Shown here in pieces: positions 8,452 to 16,433 of a stretch of 64,000 nt of DNA. The position numbers and the translations under genes are program-made. A model generated the notes under the pieces. The model did no database searches. It saw nothing but the letters and a program-made list of their open reading frames with translations, and was not told the origin of the DNA. The stretch is from Pelagimonas sp. (GTDB taxonomy: Bacteria > Pseudomonadota > Alphaproteobacteria > Rhodobacterales > Rhodobacteraceae), in contig JAOASD010000004.1 of NCBI GenBank assembly GCA_025210265.1, positions 310,001-374,000 of the forward strand. The letters run 5' to 3'. The first letter of the stretch is position 1, and each line of letters begins with the position of its first letter.

Positions 8452-11400
8452 ATGAGCACACGTCTCGCCAATGGCGGCCGCCTGATCGACCGCAGCAAGA
8501 AAATCGAGTTTTCCTTTAACGGCAAACGCCTGAGCGGCCATGCCGGGGATACCCTTGCCTCTGCCCTGCTGGCCAATGATCAGATGATGATCGGCCGCAG
8601 CTTTAAATATCACCGTCCGCGCGGTGTTGTGGCCTCTGGTGCCGAAGAGCCCAACGGCCTTGTCAATCTGGGCAAGGGCGTCACCCACGAGCCCAACCAG
8701 CGCGTCACCACGACCGAGATCTTTGCCGGTCTGCAGGCCACCAGCCAGAACCACTGGCCCAGCCTGGAATTTGACATCGGTGCGGTGAACCAGGCCTTTG
8801 CGCGCTTCCTGCCCGCAGGGTTCTACTACAAGATGTTCATCCATCCGCGCAGCTTCTGGAAGCACGTGTACGAACCCTTTATCCGCCAGTCGGCGGGTCT
8901 GGGTAAGGCACCGGATGCGGAAACCAGCGATCCCGACACCTATGAACATTACCACGCGCATGTGGATGTGCTGGTGGTGGGCGGCGGTGTGGCCGGTCTG
9001 CAGGCCGCGCGCCGTGCGGCTGAATCCGGTGCATCGGTGATCCTGATGGAACAGACCCCGCATTGGGGTGGCCGCGCTGCGGTTGATGGCGGCGAAGTCG
9101 ATGGCCAGCCGGTTCAGGATTGGATCAACGCCACCGTCAAAGCTCTTGAAAGCATGGACAATGTGACCCTGCGCACCCGCTGCATGGGCTCGGGCGTCTA
9201 TGATCACGGCTATGCGCTGGGATATGAGCGTCTGACCGACCACGCGCCGGAACTGGACGGCCCGCGTCACCGCCTGTGGCGCATCCGTGCCGGTCAGATC
9301 GTCACCGCAACCGGTGCAATCGAACGTCCGCTGTCCTTTGCAGGCAACGACATTCCCGGTGTGCTGCTGGCCAGCGCCGTGCGCGATTACGCGGTCGATT
9401 ACGGTGTGTCGATTGGCGACCGTACCGTGGTTGTCACCAACAATGACGACGGCTATCGCACTGCAATTGCACTGAAAAAAGCAGGCATGGACGTGCCTGT
9501 GGTGCTGGATGCGCGCGCCCTTGGTGGCGGTGCGCTGATGCAGGAAGCCCAGGATCTGGGCATTCGTGTTGAAAAGGGCCGTGGCATTGCCAAGGTCAAA
9601 GGCGGCAAGCGCGTCACCGGCGTGGCCACCTGTCTGCAGGGCGGCGAAGGCGCGGTTCTGGAAGAGATCGCCTGTGATTGCGTCGCCATGGCGGGCGGCT
9701 GGTCTCCGGTTGTGCATCTGTGGTCGCATTGCGGCGGCAAGCTGACCTGGGACGATGCCAATGCGTTCTTCCGTCCCGATGCCAACCGCGCCCCGACCGG
9801 CGACAAGGGCCAGCCCTTTGTTATCGCGACCGGGTCGGCCAATGGCCATCTGGGTCTGAACGACGTGCTGCAAGATGCTGACGCTGCAGGGAAACTTGCC
9901 GCAGAGCGCATGGGCCGTGAGGTCGCAGCCGGCGCACCGAGCGCCACGCAGATTGACGAAACCCCGATCGAACCGATCTGGCTGATGCCTCAGGGCGCTG
10001 GTCCCAAGCTGCGCATGAAAGCCTGGCTGGACTATCAAAACGACGTCAAGGTCTCTGACGTGCAGCTGGCTGCGCGCGAAGGCTATGAATCGGTTGAACA
10101 TACCAAGCGTTACACCACGCTGGGCATGGCGACTGACCAGGGTAAGCTGAGCAATATCAACGGTCTGGCGACGCTTTCTAACATGCTGGGTGAAGACATC
10201 CCGCAGGTTGGCACCACCACGTTCCGTCCGCCTTACACGCCCATCTCTATGGGGGCGATTGCAGGCGAAGCGCGCGGCGAGATCTTTCAGCCGATCCGCA
10301 AAACGCCGATCCATGCCTGGCACGAGGACAACAACGCGGTGTTCGAACCCGTTGGCCAATGGCGCCGTCCGTACTGCTTCCCGCGTGGCAGCGAAAGCAA
10401 TCATGACGCTGTGACCCGCGAGATCAACGCCACCCGCAACAGCCTTGGCCTGCTGGACGCGTCGACCCTGGGTAAGATCATCGTCAAGGGCCCTGATGCG
10501 GGCAAATTCTTGGATATGCTCTACACCAACATGATGAGCACGCTGAAGCCGGGCAAATGCCGCTATGGTCTGATGTGTAACGAGAACGGTTTCCTGATCG
10601 ACGATGGCGTGGTTGCGCGCATCGACGAGGACACCTTCCTGTGCCACACCACCACTGGCGGCGCGGATAACATCCACGGCCATATGGAAGACTGGCTGCA
10701 ATGCGAATGGTGGGACTGGAAAGTCTATACCGCCAATGTGACCGAGCAATACGCTCAGATCGCGGTGGTTGGTCCCAATGCGCGCAAGCTGCTGGAAAAA
10801 CTGGGCGGCATGGATGTCAGCAAAGAGGCGCTGCCGTTTATGGAATGGCGCGATGGCGAGCTGGGCGGGTTCCCCGTGCGGGCCTATCGGATCTCGTTCT
10901 CGGGTGAGCTGAGCTATGAAATTGCTGTGCCTGCATCCATGGGCCGTGCGTTCTGGGATCTGTGCCACGAGGCCGGGGCCGAGTTCGGCGCCACCGCCTA
11001 TGGGACCGAGGCGCTGCACGTGCTGCGGGCCGAAAAGGGCTTTATCATGATCGGTGACGAAACCGACGGCACGGTGATCCCGCAGGATCTGAACATGGGC
11101 TGGGCGATTTCGAAAAAGAAAGAGGACTACCTGGGCAAGCGCGCTCAGACCCGTAGCCACATGGCCGATCCGAACCGCTGGAAACTGGTGGGTCTGGAAA
11201 CGCTGGACGGGTCTGTCATCCCCGATGGGGCCTATATTCTGGCCGAGGGCACCAATGCCAATGGTCAGCGTAAAACCCAGGGCCGCGTGACCTCGACCTA
11301 TTATTCGCCGACGCTGGACAAGGGCATTGCCATGGGTCTGGTCCATAATGGGCCGGATCGGATGGGCGACGTGATTGACGTCATGCGCGACGATGGTGAA

Positions 11401-11469
11401 ACCCGGATCCCGACGCGGATCGTCAGCCCGGTCTTCTACGATCCGGAAGGAGAGAAACAGAATGTCTGA
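8452..11469 (+). CDS. soxA: Sarcosine oxidase, alpha subunit
   Basis: 1005 residues. The N-terminal part (FNGKRLSGHAGDTLASALLAN...) has the ferredoxin-like fold of the family. The NAD-binding domain carries VLVVGGGVAGLQAARRAAESG near residue 180, and the last 400 residues are a GcvT-like tetrahydrofolate domain (HAWHEDNNAVFEPVGQWRRPY, then GEKSYE-type FSGELSYEIAVPA). It produces methylene-THF from the C1 unit removed from sarcosine and binds NAD tightly. The length matches the family. Its stop overlaps the soxG start by eight bases, consistent with coupling. Confidence 0.95.
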   Translation: MSTRLANGGRLIDRSKKIEFSFNGKRLSGHAGDTLASALLANDQMMIGRSFKYHRPRGVVASGAEEPNGLVNLGKGVTHEPNQRVTTTEIFAGLQATSQNHWPSLEFDIGAVNQAFARFLPAGFYYKMFIHPRSFWKHVYEPFIRQSAGLGKAPDAETSDPDTYEHYHAHVDVLVVGGGVAGLQAARRAAESGASVILMEQTPHWGGRAAVDGGEVDGQPVQDWINATVKALESMDNVTLRTRCMGSGVYDHGYALGYERLTDHAPELDGPRHRLWRIRAGQIVTATGAIERPLSFAGNDIPGVLLASAVRDYAVDYGVSIGDRTVVVTNNDDGYRTAIALKKAGMDVPVVLDARALGGGALMQEAQDLGIRVEKGRGIAKVKGGKRVTGVATCLQGGEGAVLEEIACDCVAMAGGWSPVVHLWSHCGGKLTWDDANAFFRPDANRAPTGDKGQPFVIATGSANGHLGLNDVLQDADAAGKLAAERMGREVAAGAPSATQIDETPIEPIWLMPQGAGPKLRMKAWLDYQNDVKVSDVQLAAREGYESVEHTKRYTTLGMATDQGKLSNINGLATLSNMLGEDIPQVGTTTFRPPYTPISMGAIAGEARGEIFQPIRKTPIHAWHEDNNAVFEPVGQWRRPYCFPRGSESNHDAVTREINATRNSLGLLDASTLGKIIVKGPDAGKFLDMLYTNMMSTLKPGKCRYGLMCNENGFLIDDGVVARIDEDTFLCHTTTGGADNIHGHMEDWLQCEWWDWKVYTANVTEQYAQIAVVGPNARKLLEKLGGMDVSKEALPFMEWRDGELGGFPVRAYRISFSGELSYEIAVPASMGRAFWDLCHEAGAEFGATAYGTEALHVLRAEKGFIMIGDETDGTVIPQDLNMGWAISKKKEDYLGKRAQTRSHMADPNRWKLVGLETLDGSVIPDGAYILAEGTNANGQRKTQGRVTSTYYSPTLDKGIAMGLVHNGPDRMGDVIDVMRDDGETRIPTRIVSPVFYDPEGEKQNV

Positions 11470-12031
11470 ACCGGTTTCGGCGCTGAAGGGCGCAAAATTC
11501 GATGGGCTGGTCCAGGTCGCCGAAGCAGGCGTTCAGGGCATGATCAGCCTGCGTGGGGATCTGGCGGATGCCGGTCTGCGCGCCGCAGTCGAGGGCTTTA
11601 CCGGGGCGGCGTTCCCGGAGGCCCGCATGGTGTCGGCCGGGGCCACGGGCTCTGCTTTGTGGATGTCGCCGGATGAATTGCTGCTGCTGTGCAGCCGCGC
11701 CGATGCGCCGGCAAAATCCGCCGAGCTGGCCCAGACGCTGTCTGGCAGCCATGCGCTTGTGGCCGAGATCTCGGATGCGCGGGCCATGTTCACGCTGAAC
11801 GGGGCGCATGTGCGCGAAGTTCTGGCAAAGCTGTGCCCGGCGGATATGGCCCCTGGCGCGCTGCCGGTGAATGAACTGCGCCGCACCAAGCTGGCACAGG
11901 TCGCTGCGGCGGTCTGGCTGTCAGACGAAGCCACGGCCCATGTGATCTGTTTCCGTTCGGTTGCGGATTACGCTTTTGGCGCGCTGAAAGCCGCCAGCCA
12001 CAAGGCCAGCGCGGTGAACCACCTCGTCTGA
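11462..12031 (+). CDS. soxG: Sarcosine oxidase, gamma subunit
   Basis: 189-residue gamma subunit, similar to part of the GcvT fold (WMSPDELLLLC, ARAMFTLNGAHVREVLAKLCPADMAP and RRTKLAQVAAAVWL). It starts inside the soxA 3' end after GGAGAGAAACAG and closes the soxBDAG operon, followed by a strong terminator. Known heterotetramers need one gamma chain; its exact chemical role is not settled. Confidence 0.93.
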   Translation: MSEPVSALKGAKFDGLVQVAEAGVQGMISLRGDLADAGLRAAVEGFTGAAFPEARMVSAGATGSALWMSPDELLLLCSRADAPAKSAELAQTLSGSHALVAEISDARAMFTLNGAHVREVLAKLCPADMAPGALPVNELRRTKLAQVAAAVWLSDEATAHVICFRSVADYAFGALKAASHKASAVNHLV

Positions 12032-12054
12032 ATCTGGACGGATCTGAACATTGG

Positions 12055-12083
12055 AAAAACCCGGCCATTGCGCCGGGTTTTTT
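12055..12083 (+). terminator. Terminator of soxBDAG
   Basis: CCCGGC (12060-12065) pairs with GCCGGG (12072-12077), extended by A/T pairs and followed by six T residues. It lies 25 bp after the soxG stop. Confidence 0.85.
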
Positions 12084-12184
12084 GTTGTGATGCTTGGCGT
12101 ATGACGCGACATGGCGTCGCTTTGGTCGTGCCCGGATGTGTGCTAATCTTGCGTTTTGACGCTCTATTTTTGAAGGAAATGGTC

Positions 12185-12604
12185 ATGTTGCCACATTTTT
12201 ACAGGCTTTTTTGTCGTTTTGTGATTGTTATGATCGCCGCCTGCACCGCAGTGCCTGTTGGCGCTGAACCTGTGGCTGTTGTTTGCAAAATGAAGGCTGA
12301 AAGCGGCGAAGGGATTATGGAGAACATCCTGTTTGCCGAGGATCAGAATGGCATAGTGCATGTTTTTGACGCCATGATCAATTATGGGAACAACAAGCAA
12401 CCCCTCCGGGCGATTGTGACCAAGAATACCAGTGACCTTCTGGACTTTAGTTGGACTGTGGTTGTGCCCAGTACGCAATCACAAAAGATCAAGGTAAAGG
12501 CGCGCGCCCAGTACAACCGGCGCACTCAGAAAATCCAGATCAATGCCAATCTGGTCGAGTTTCGCCAGAACAGTTTTGCCCGTGGCACCTGCAGCAAACG
12601 CTGA
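12185..12604 (+). CDS. Small predicted exported protein of unknown function
   Basis: 139 residues with a clear signal peptide (hydrophobic RFVIVMIAACTAVPVGA, likely cleaved after GA at about residue 28). The mature part is about 110 residues with two cysteines (VVCKMK and GTCSKR) that could form a disulfide, and a beta-rich pattern. I recognise no family. The ATG at 12185 was preferred because GAAGGA lies about eight bases upstream; the ATG at 12179 is too close to it and the longer frame starts in a terminator. It stands alone between soxG and sodB. Its GC content is lower than its neighbours. Confidence 0.6.
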   Translation: MLPHFYRLFCRFVIVMIAACTAVPVGAEPVAVVCKMKAESGEGIMENILFAEDQNGIVHVFDAMINYGNNKQPLRAIVTKNTSDLLDFSWTVVVPSTQSQKIKVKARAQYNRRTQKIQINANLVEFRQNSFARGTCSKR

Positions 12605-12719
12605 GAATGGGCAATTCATCAGGGAAGGCACAGCTATCTTGGCAGAATGGCTTGACCTTCTTGAGTAACGCTATCAGGTATGGTCGGTGAAACGATCGCC
12701 GCAACACGGAGGGGTGACC

Positions 12720-13319
12720 ATGGCATTCGAACTTCCCGATCTTCCTTACGCACATGACGCGCTGGCAAGCAAAGGCATGAGCCAGGAAACAATGGAATAT
12801 CACCACGATATTCACCACAAGGCCTATGTCGACAACGGCAACAAGCTGATCGCCGGCACCGAATGGGAAGGCAAGAGCCTTGAGGACATCATCAAAGGCA
12901 CCTATGCCGCTGATGCGGTTGCTCAGAATGGTATCTTCAACAACGCCTCGCAGCACTGGAACCACATGCAGTTCTGGGAAATGATGGGGCCGGGCGCATC
13001 CACCATGCCGGGTGAACTGGAAGCCGCCATCAAAGACAGCTTTGGCACTGTTGACGCTTTCAAAGAGCAGTTCGCCGCCGCTGGTGCCGGCCAGTTCGGT
13101 TCGGGCTGGGCCTGGCTGGTCAAGGACACCGATGGTGGCCTGAAAGTGACCAAGACCGAAAACGGCGTAAACCCGCTCTGCTTTGGTCAGACCGCGCTGC
13201 TGGGCTGTGATGTGTGGGAACATTCCTACTATATCGACTTCCGCAACAAGCGCCCTGCCTATCTGTCGAACTTCCTCGACAATCTGGTGAACTGGGAAAA
13301 CGTGGCCTCGCGCCTGTAA
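12720..13319 (+). CDS. sodB: Superoxide dismutase [Fe/Mn]
   Basis: 199 residues. Metal ligands are visible as H28 (MEYHHDIHH), H82 (QHWNHMQFW), and D165 and H169 (CDVWEHSYYIDF). The order and spacing are those of Fe/Mn SODs. It dismutates superoxide in the cytoplasm. The start at 12720 follows GGAGGGG; the open frame begins 11 codons earlier without a better signal. Placement next to soxBDAG, which makes H2O2, may be coincidental. A terminator follows. Fe versus Mn preference cannot be decided safely. Confidence 0.93.
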   Translation: MAFELPDLPYAHDALASKGMSQETMEYHHDIHHKAYVDNGNKLIAGTEWEGKSLEDIIKGTYAADAVAQNGIFNNASQHWNHMQFWEMMGPGASTMPGELEAAIKDSFGTVDAFKEQFAAAGAGQFGSGWAWLVKDTDGGLKVTKTENGVNPLCFGQTALLGCDVWEHSYYIDFRNKRPAYLSNFLDNLVNWENVASRL

Positions 13320-13346
13320 TCTTAGGTTTAGCACTTGCATTCAGGG

Positions 13347-13375
13347 AAGGGCGTGCCGTTTTGGTGCGCCCTTTT
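13347..13375 (+). terminator. Terminator after sodB
   Basis: AAGGGCG (13347-13353) pairs with CGCCCTT (13367-13373), followed by TT. It lies 27 bp after the sodB stop and ends just before the next gene. Confidence 0.75.
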
Positions 13376-13404
13376 CCATGCTTAGGACGATGGCGGGGCC
13401 TTTG

Positions 13405-14319
13405 ATGAACGCGCATAGACATGGTATCGTGGCGATGATCGTCGCCTGCACCCTGTGGGGGCTGTCGCCGCTTTATTACATGCTGCTGGACCATGTGCCG
13501 CCGCCAGAAATCCTGGCGCATCGCACGATGTGGTCGCTGGTGTTCTTTGCGCTGCTTCTGGCGGGGCAGGGGCGGTTGCACGAAATGAAATCCGCCTTTG
13601 CCACGCGCAGCCGGTTCGGCACGATCCTGTTGGCCGCCTTGCTGGTGTCGGTCAATTGGGGCGTGTTCATCACCTCTATTCAGATCGGTTTGGTGCGCGA
13701 AGCGGCGCTTGGCTATTATATTTTCCCGCTGGTTGCGGTGGTCTTTGGCGTGGTCTTCTTTGGCGAGAGATTGGGCCGGGCGCAGTGGGGTGCGCTGGTG
13801 CTGGCCACGAGCGGCGTGCTGGTGTTGACCATCGGGCAGGGCACCGCGCCCTGGATCGCGCTGGTGCTGGCGGCGACCTTTGGCCTGTATGGGGTGATCA
13901 AAAAGCGCCTGCCGCTGGGGCCGGTGGTGTCTGTCGCCTCTGAGGTGCTGATGCTGGCGCCCGTGGCGCTGATCTGGCTGGGCTGGCTGTGGACCGACGG
14001 GCAGGGGGCCTTTGGCACGGATCTGTCGACCAGCCTGTTGCTGATGGCCTCGGGGGTGATGACCGGGTTTCCTCTGGTGCTGTTTGCACGCGCGGCCCAG
14101 CAGGTGCCGTTGGCCACGGTCGGGCTGTTGCAATATATCAACCCGACCCTGCAGTTTCTGTGCGCTGTGACCGTGCTTGCAGAACCTTTCACCCGGGTTC
14201 ATGCCATCAGCTTTGCCCTGATCTGGCTGGCGCTTGGGGTTTATTCGGTGGCGCTGGTGCTGCAGGAAAAGGCGCGCTCCAAAAGCGCCTCAGCGGCGTC
14301 CACGGATCCGGCGGTCTGA
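13405..14319 (+). CDS. rarD: RarD-type EamA family transporter
   Basis: Ten-helix DMT-superfamily inner-membrane protein of 304 residues with two EamA repeats. GIVAMIVACTLWGLSPLYYMLLDHVPPPEILAHR, AALGYYIFPLVAVVFGVVFFGERL and LQYINPTLQFLCAVTVLAEPF match the RarD subfamily throughout. The substrate is unknown. Starts at 13378 and 13390 are in frame; 13405 (MNAHRHGIV) best matches RarD N-termini. The 3' end overlaps the convergent LOG-family gene by 79 bp. Confidence 0.88.
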   Translation: MNAHRHGIVAMIVACTLWGLSPLYYMLLDHVPPPEILAHRTMWSLVFFALLLAGQGRLHEMKSAFATRSRFGTILLAALLVSVNWGVFITSIQIGLVREAALGYYIFPLVAVVFGVVFFGERLGRAQWGALVLATSGVLVLTIGQGTAPWIALVLAATFGLYGVIKKRLPLGPVVSVASEVLMLAPVALIWLGWLWTDGQGAFGTDLSTSLLLMASGVMTGFPLVLFARAAQQVPLATVGLLQYINPTLQFLCAVTVLAEPFTRVHAISFALIWLALGVYSVALVLQEKARSKSASAASTDPAV

Positions 14320-14825
14320 ACAAAATCCAACAGGCTGTTTTCGGCAAATCCATGCTGCACCACATGGTCCAGCAGCGCCGAAAGCGGCCCCCAATAGCCA
14401 TTGATGTCCAGCAAGATGATGGGTTTGTCATGCAGGCCCAGCTGCCGCCATGTCAGCACTTCGAAAAATTCATCCAGCGAACCCGGCCCGCCGGGCAGCA
14501 CCACCACCGCATCCGCATTCATCAGCATGACCTTTTTGCGCTCATGCATGGTTTCGGTGATGATAAAGCTGGTCAGATCGGTCTTGCCGACCTCTTTGTT
14601 CAGCAGGTGGGTCGGGATCACGCCAAATGTATCGCCCCCCGCCCATTGGGTTGCCCGCGCCACGGCCCCCATCAGCCCCACATCCCCGGCCCCATAGACC
14701 AGCCGCCAGCCGCGCGCGGCGATACGGGTGCCCAGATCATCCGCCGCCTGCATAAAGGCGGGATCATCGCCAGGCCGCGATCCGCAATAGACGCAGACAG
14801 ATTTCTGAGGCTGTTTGGCAGGCAT
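14241..14825 (-). CDS. LOG family protein (TIGR00730, putative nucleotide phosphoribohydrolase)
   Basis: 194-residue Rossmann-like protein. SVCVYCGSRPGDDPAFMQAA, VYGAGDVGLMGAVA, MHERKKVMLMNADAVVVLPGGPGSLDEFFE and ...WRQLGLHDKPIILLDINGYW are the LOG/YvdD signatures. Family members hydrolyse nucleoside monophosphates to a base and ribose-5-phosphate; plant LOG makes active cytokinins. The usual PGGxGTxxE motif appears as PGGPGSLDE with Ser in place of Thr, which is conservative. Start at 14825; upstream residues are not family-like. It overlaps the convergent rarD 3' end. Confidence 0.9.
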   Translation of the reverse strand: MPAKQPQKSVCVYCGSRPGDDPAFMQAADDLGTRIAARGWRLVYGAGDVGLMGAVARATQWAGGDTFGVIPTHLLNKEVGKTDLTSFIITETMHERKKVMLMNADAVVVLPGGPGSLDEFFEVLTWRQLGLHDKPIILLDINGYWGPLSALLDHVVQHGFAENSLLDFVQTAGSVDAAEALLERAFSCSTSATE

Positions 14826-14975
14826 GGCGCGCTCCTGAGTGATGTAAATGGGCTTTTGACCCTTGATAGGCGGGCTGATATACACGCTCAACCATGTTGC
14901 ACTGGAAAACCTGTGTGACAAGGGCACTTGGGGGAAGTCCGGGTCTGCCGCCCGGCACAAAATACAGGGTCTGCC

Positions 14976-16358
14976 ATGAGCAAATTGGCGCTGAATGCCC
15001 TTTGGGGTGGGGCCGGGGTCGCCGGGCTGGTCGCGGTTGCATTCGCCACCGGGGGGCTGCAATGGCCCGCCGCGCCGCAGCCGGACAACACCGCAGAGAC
15101 CGCGCAGGCTGCAGAGCCAGGGGCGCAGGATCAGGCCCCGACGCAGCCCAGTGCACCAATACCAGCAGAGGCGGCGCTGGAGCCAACCGCAGATCCCGAA
15201 CCGCAGATCGCCGCCTTGGGCGCGCCGGGCTTTGACATCGTGCGGTCGGAACCGGGCGGGGCGACGCTGGTGGCCGGGTATGGTCAGGCAGGCGCGGTGA
15301 TGCAGCTTTTGATTGACGGGCAGGCGGACGGGGACGCGTCAGTGCCCGTGCCCGGTGATGGCAAATTCGTTTTGTTCGTGGATCTGGATCCGGCTGCCGG
15401 GCCGCGTGTGCTGACACTGCGTCAAACGCTGGATGATGCGGTGGCCCTGTCTACAGAAGAGATCATCGTCACGCCCCAGCCTGCCCTGTCCGACCCAGCC
15501 CTGTCAGACCCAGCCCTGTCAGACACTGTGCCAGAGGCGCAGACCGAAATCGCCGAGGGCACTGGCCACCAGCCCGATGCTGAGACCATGGCCGCGCTGG
15601 ACCCGCTGCAGCCCGAGGCCTCCGCCAGCCTGCCGGCCGGCAGCGCCGCGCCCAGCCTCAGCGACACTGCGGATACGGCCCCCGAAGCAGAGCGGAGCAC
15701 AGTCGCAGCCGCGCCAACCCCGACAGAACCGGACAGCTCTGCGATTCAGGATGTTGCCCAGGACGTGCGCCAGGATACGGCGGCTGCGACCAGCGCAGAG
15801 GCCGGGGACGCACCGACCGCGCCGCCGGTCCTTTTGTCCTCTGCCAGCGGGGTCGAGGTGCTGCAAACCGCGCCGCTGGCGCCGGGCGCTGTGGCGCTGG
15901 ATTCCATCAGCTATGACTCCGCAGGCGATGTCCTGCTGGCCGGGCGCGGCGGCGATGCGGGTTTTGTCCGGGTCTATCTGGACAACAGCCCGGTCACGAC
16001 CTCGCGCATTCGCAGCGACGGGCGCTGGCGGGTGGAACTGCCCGAGGTCGAAACCGGTACTTACACGCTGCGCGTCGATCAGCTGGATGTTGATGGGGCG
16101 GTGACAGCCCGCGTCGAAAGCCCGTTTCTGCGCGAAAGCCCCGAAGCCCTGGCCGCGGCCAGCACCCGCAATGCGGCCAGCGCGGCACCTCTGACGGCGA
16201 TCACGGTGCAGCCGGGCCATACGCTATGGGCCATCGCGCGCGATCGTTATGGCGATGGGGTGGAATATCTGCGGGTGTTCCGGGCCAATCGTGATCGCAT
16301 CCGCAACCCTGATCTGATCTATCCGGGCCAGATCTTTGACCTGCCCACGCCTGACTGA
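14976..16358 (+). CDS. LysM peptidoglycan-binding domain protein
   Basis: 460 residues. An N-terminal membrane helix (NALWGGAGVAGLVAVAFATGG) is followed by a long Pro/Ala/Asp-rich low-complexity segment (about residues 30-290), a small Ig-like region (AGFVRVYLDNSPVTTSRIRSDGRWRVEL...) and a C-terminal LysM (TVQPGHTLWAIARDRYG...NPDLIYPGQIFDLP). It is probably anchored in the inner membrane with the LysM contacting peptidoglycan. Short tandem DNA repeats encode LSDPALSDPALSD near residue 170. It lies upstream of the Atm1-type exporter; no shared function is evident. Confidence 0.85.
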   Translation: MSKLALNALWGGAGVAGLVAVAFATGGLQWPAAPQPDNTAETAQAAEPGAQDQAPTQPSAPIPAEAALEPTADPEPQIAALGAPGFDIVRSEPGGATLVAGYGQAGAVMQLLIDGQADGDASVPVPGDGKFVLFVDLDPAAGPRVLTLRQTLDDAVALSTEEIIVTPQPALSDPALSDPALSDTVPEAQTEIAEGTGHQPDAETMAALDPLQPEASASLPAGSAAPSLSDTADTAPEAERSTVAAAPTPTEPDSSAIQDVAQDVRQDTAAATSAEAGDAPTAPPVLLSSASGVEVLQTAPLAPGAVALDSISYDSAGDVLLAGRGGDAGFVRVYLDNSPVTTSRIRSDGRWRVELPEVETGTYTLRVDQLDVDGAVTARVESPFLRESPEALAAASTRNAASAAPLTAITVQPGHTLWAIARDRYGDGVEYLRVFRANRDRIRNPDLIYPGQIFDLPTPD

Positions 16359-16433
16359 GCTGGGCCCGACGAAGCTGGGCCTGACTGAACCGGGCCTCTG
16401 TCTGTAAATCCTCTTTTCCCGAAAGGGCCTGAT

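Noticed and set aside
8341-11346. 1001-residue minus-strand ORF opposite soxA
   Set aside because: soxA is fully recognisable on the plus strand, and the opposite frame has no family features; long antisense frames are common in high-GC DNA.
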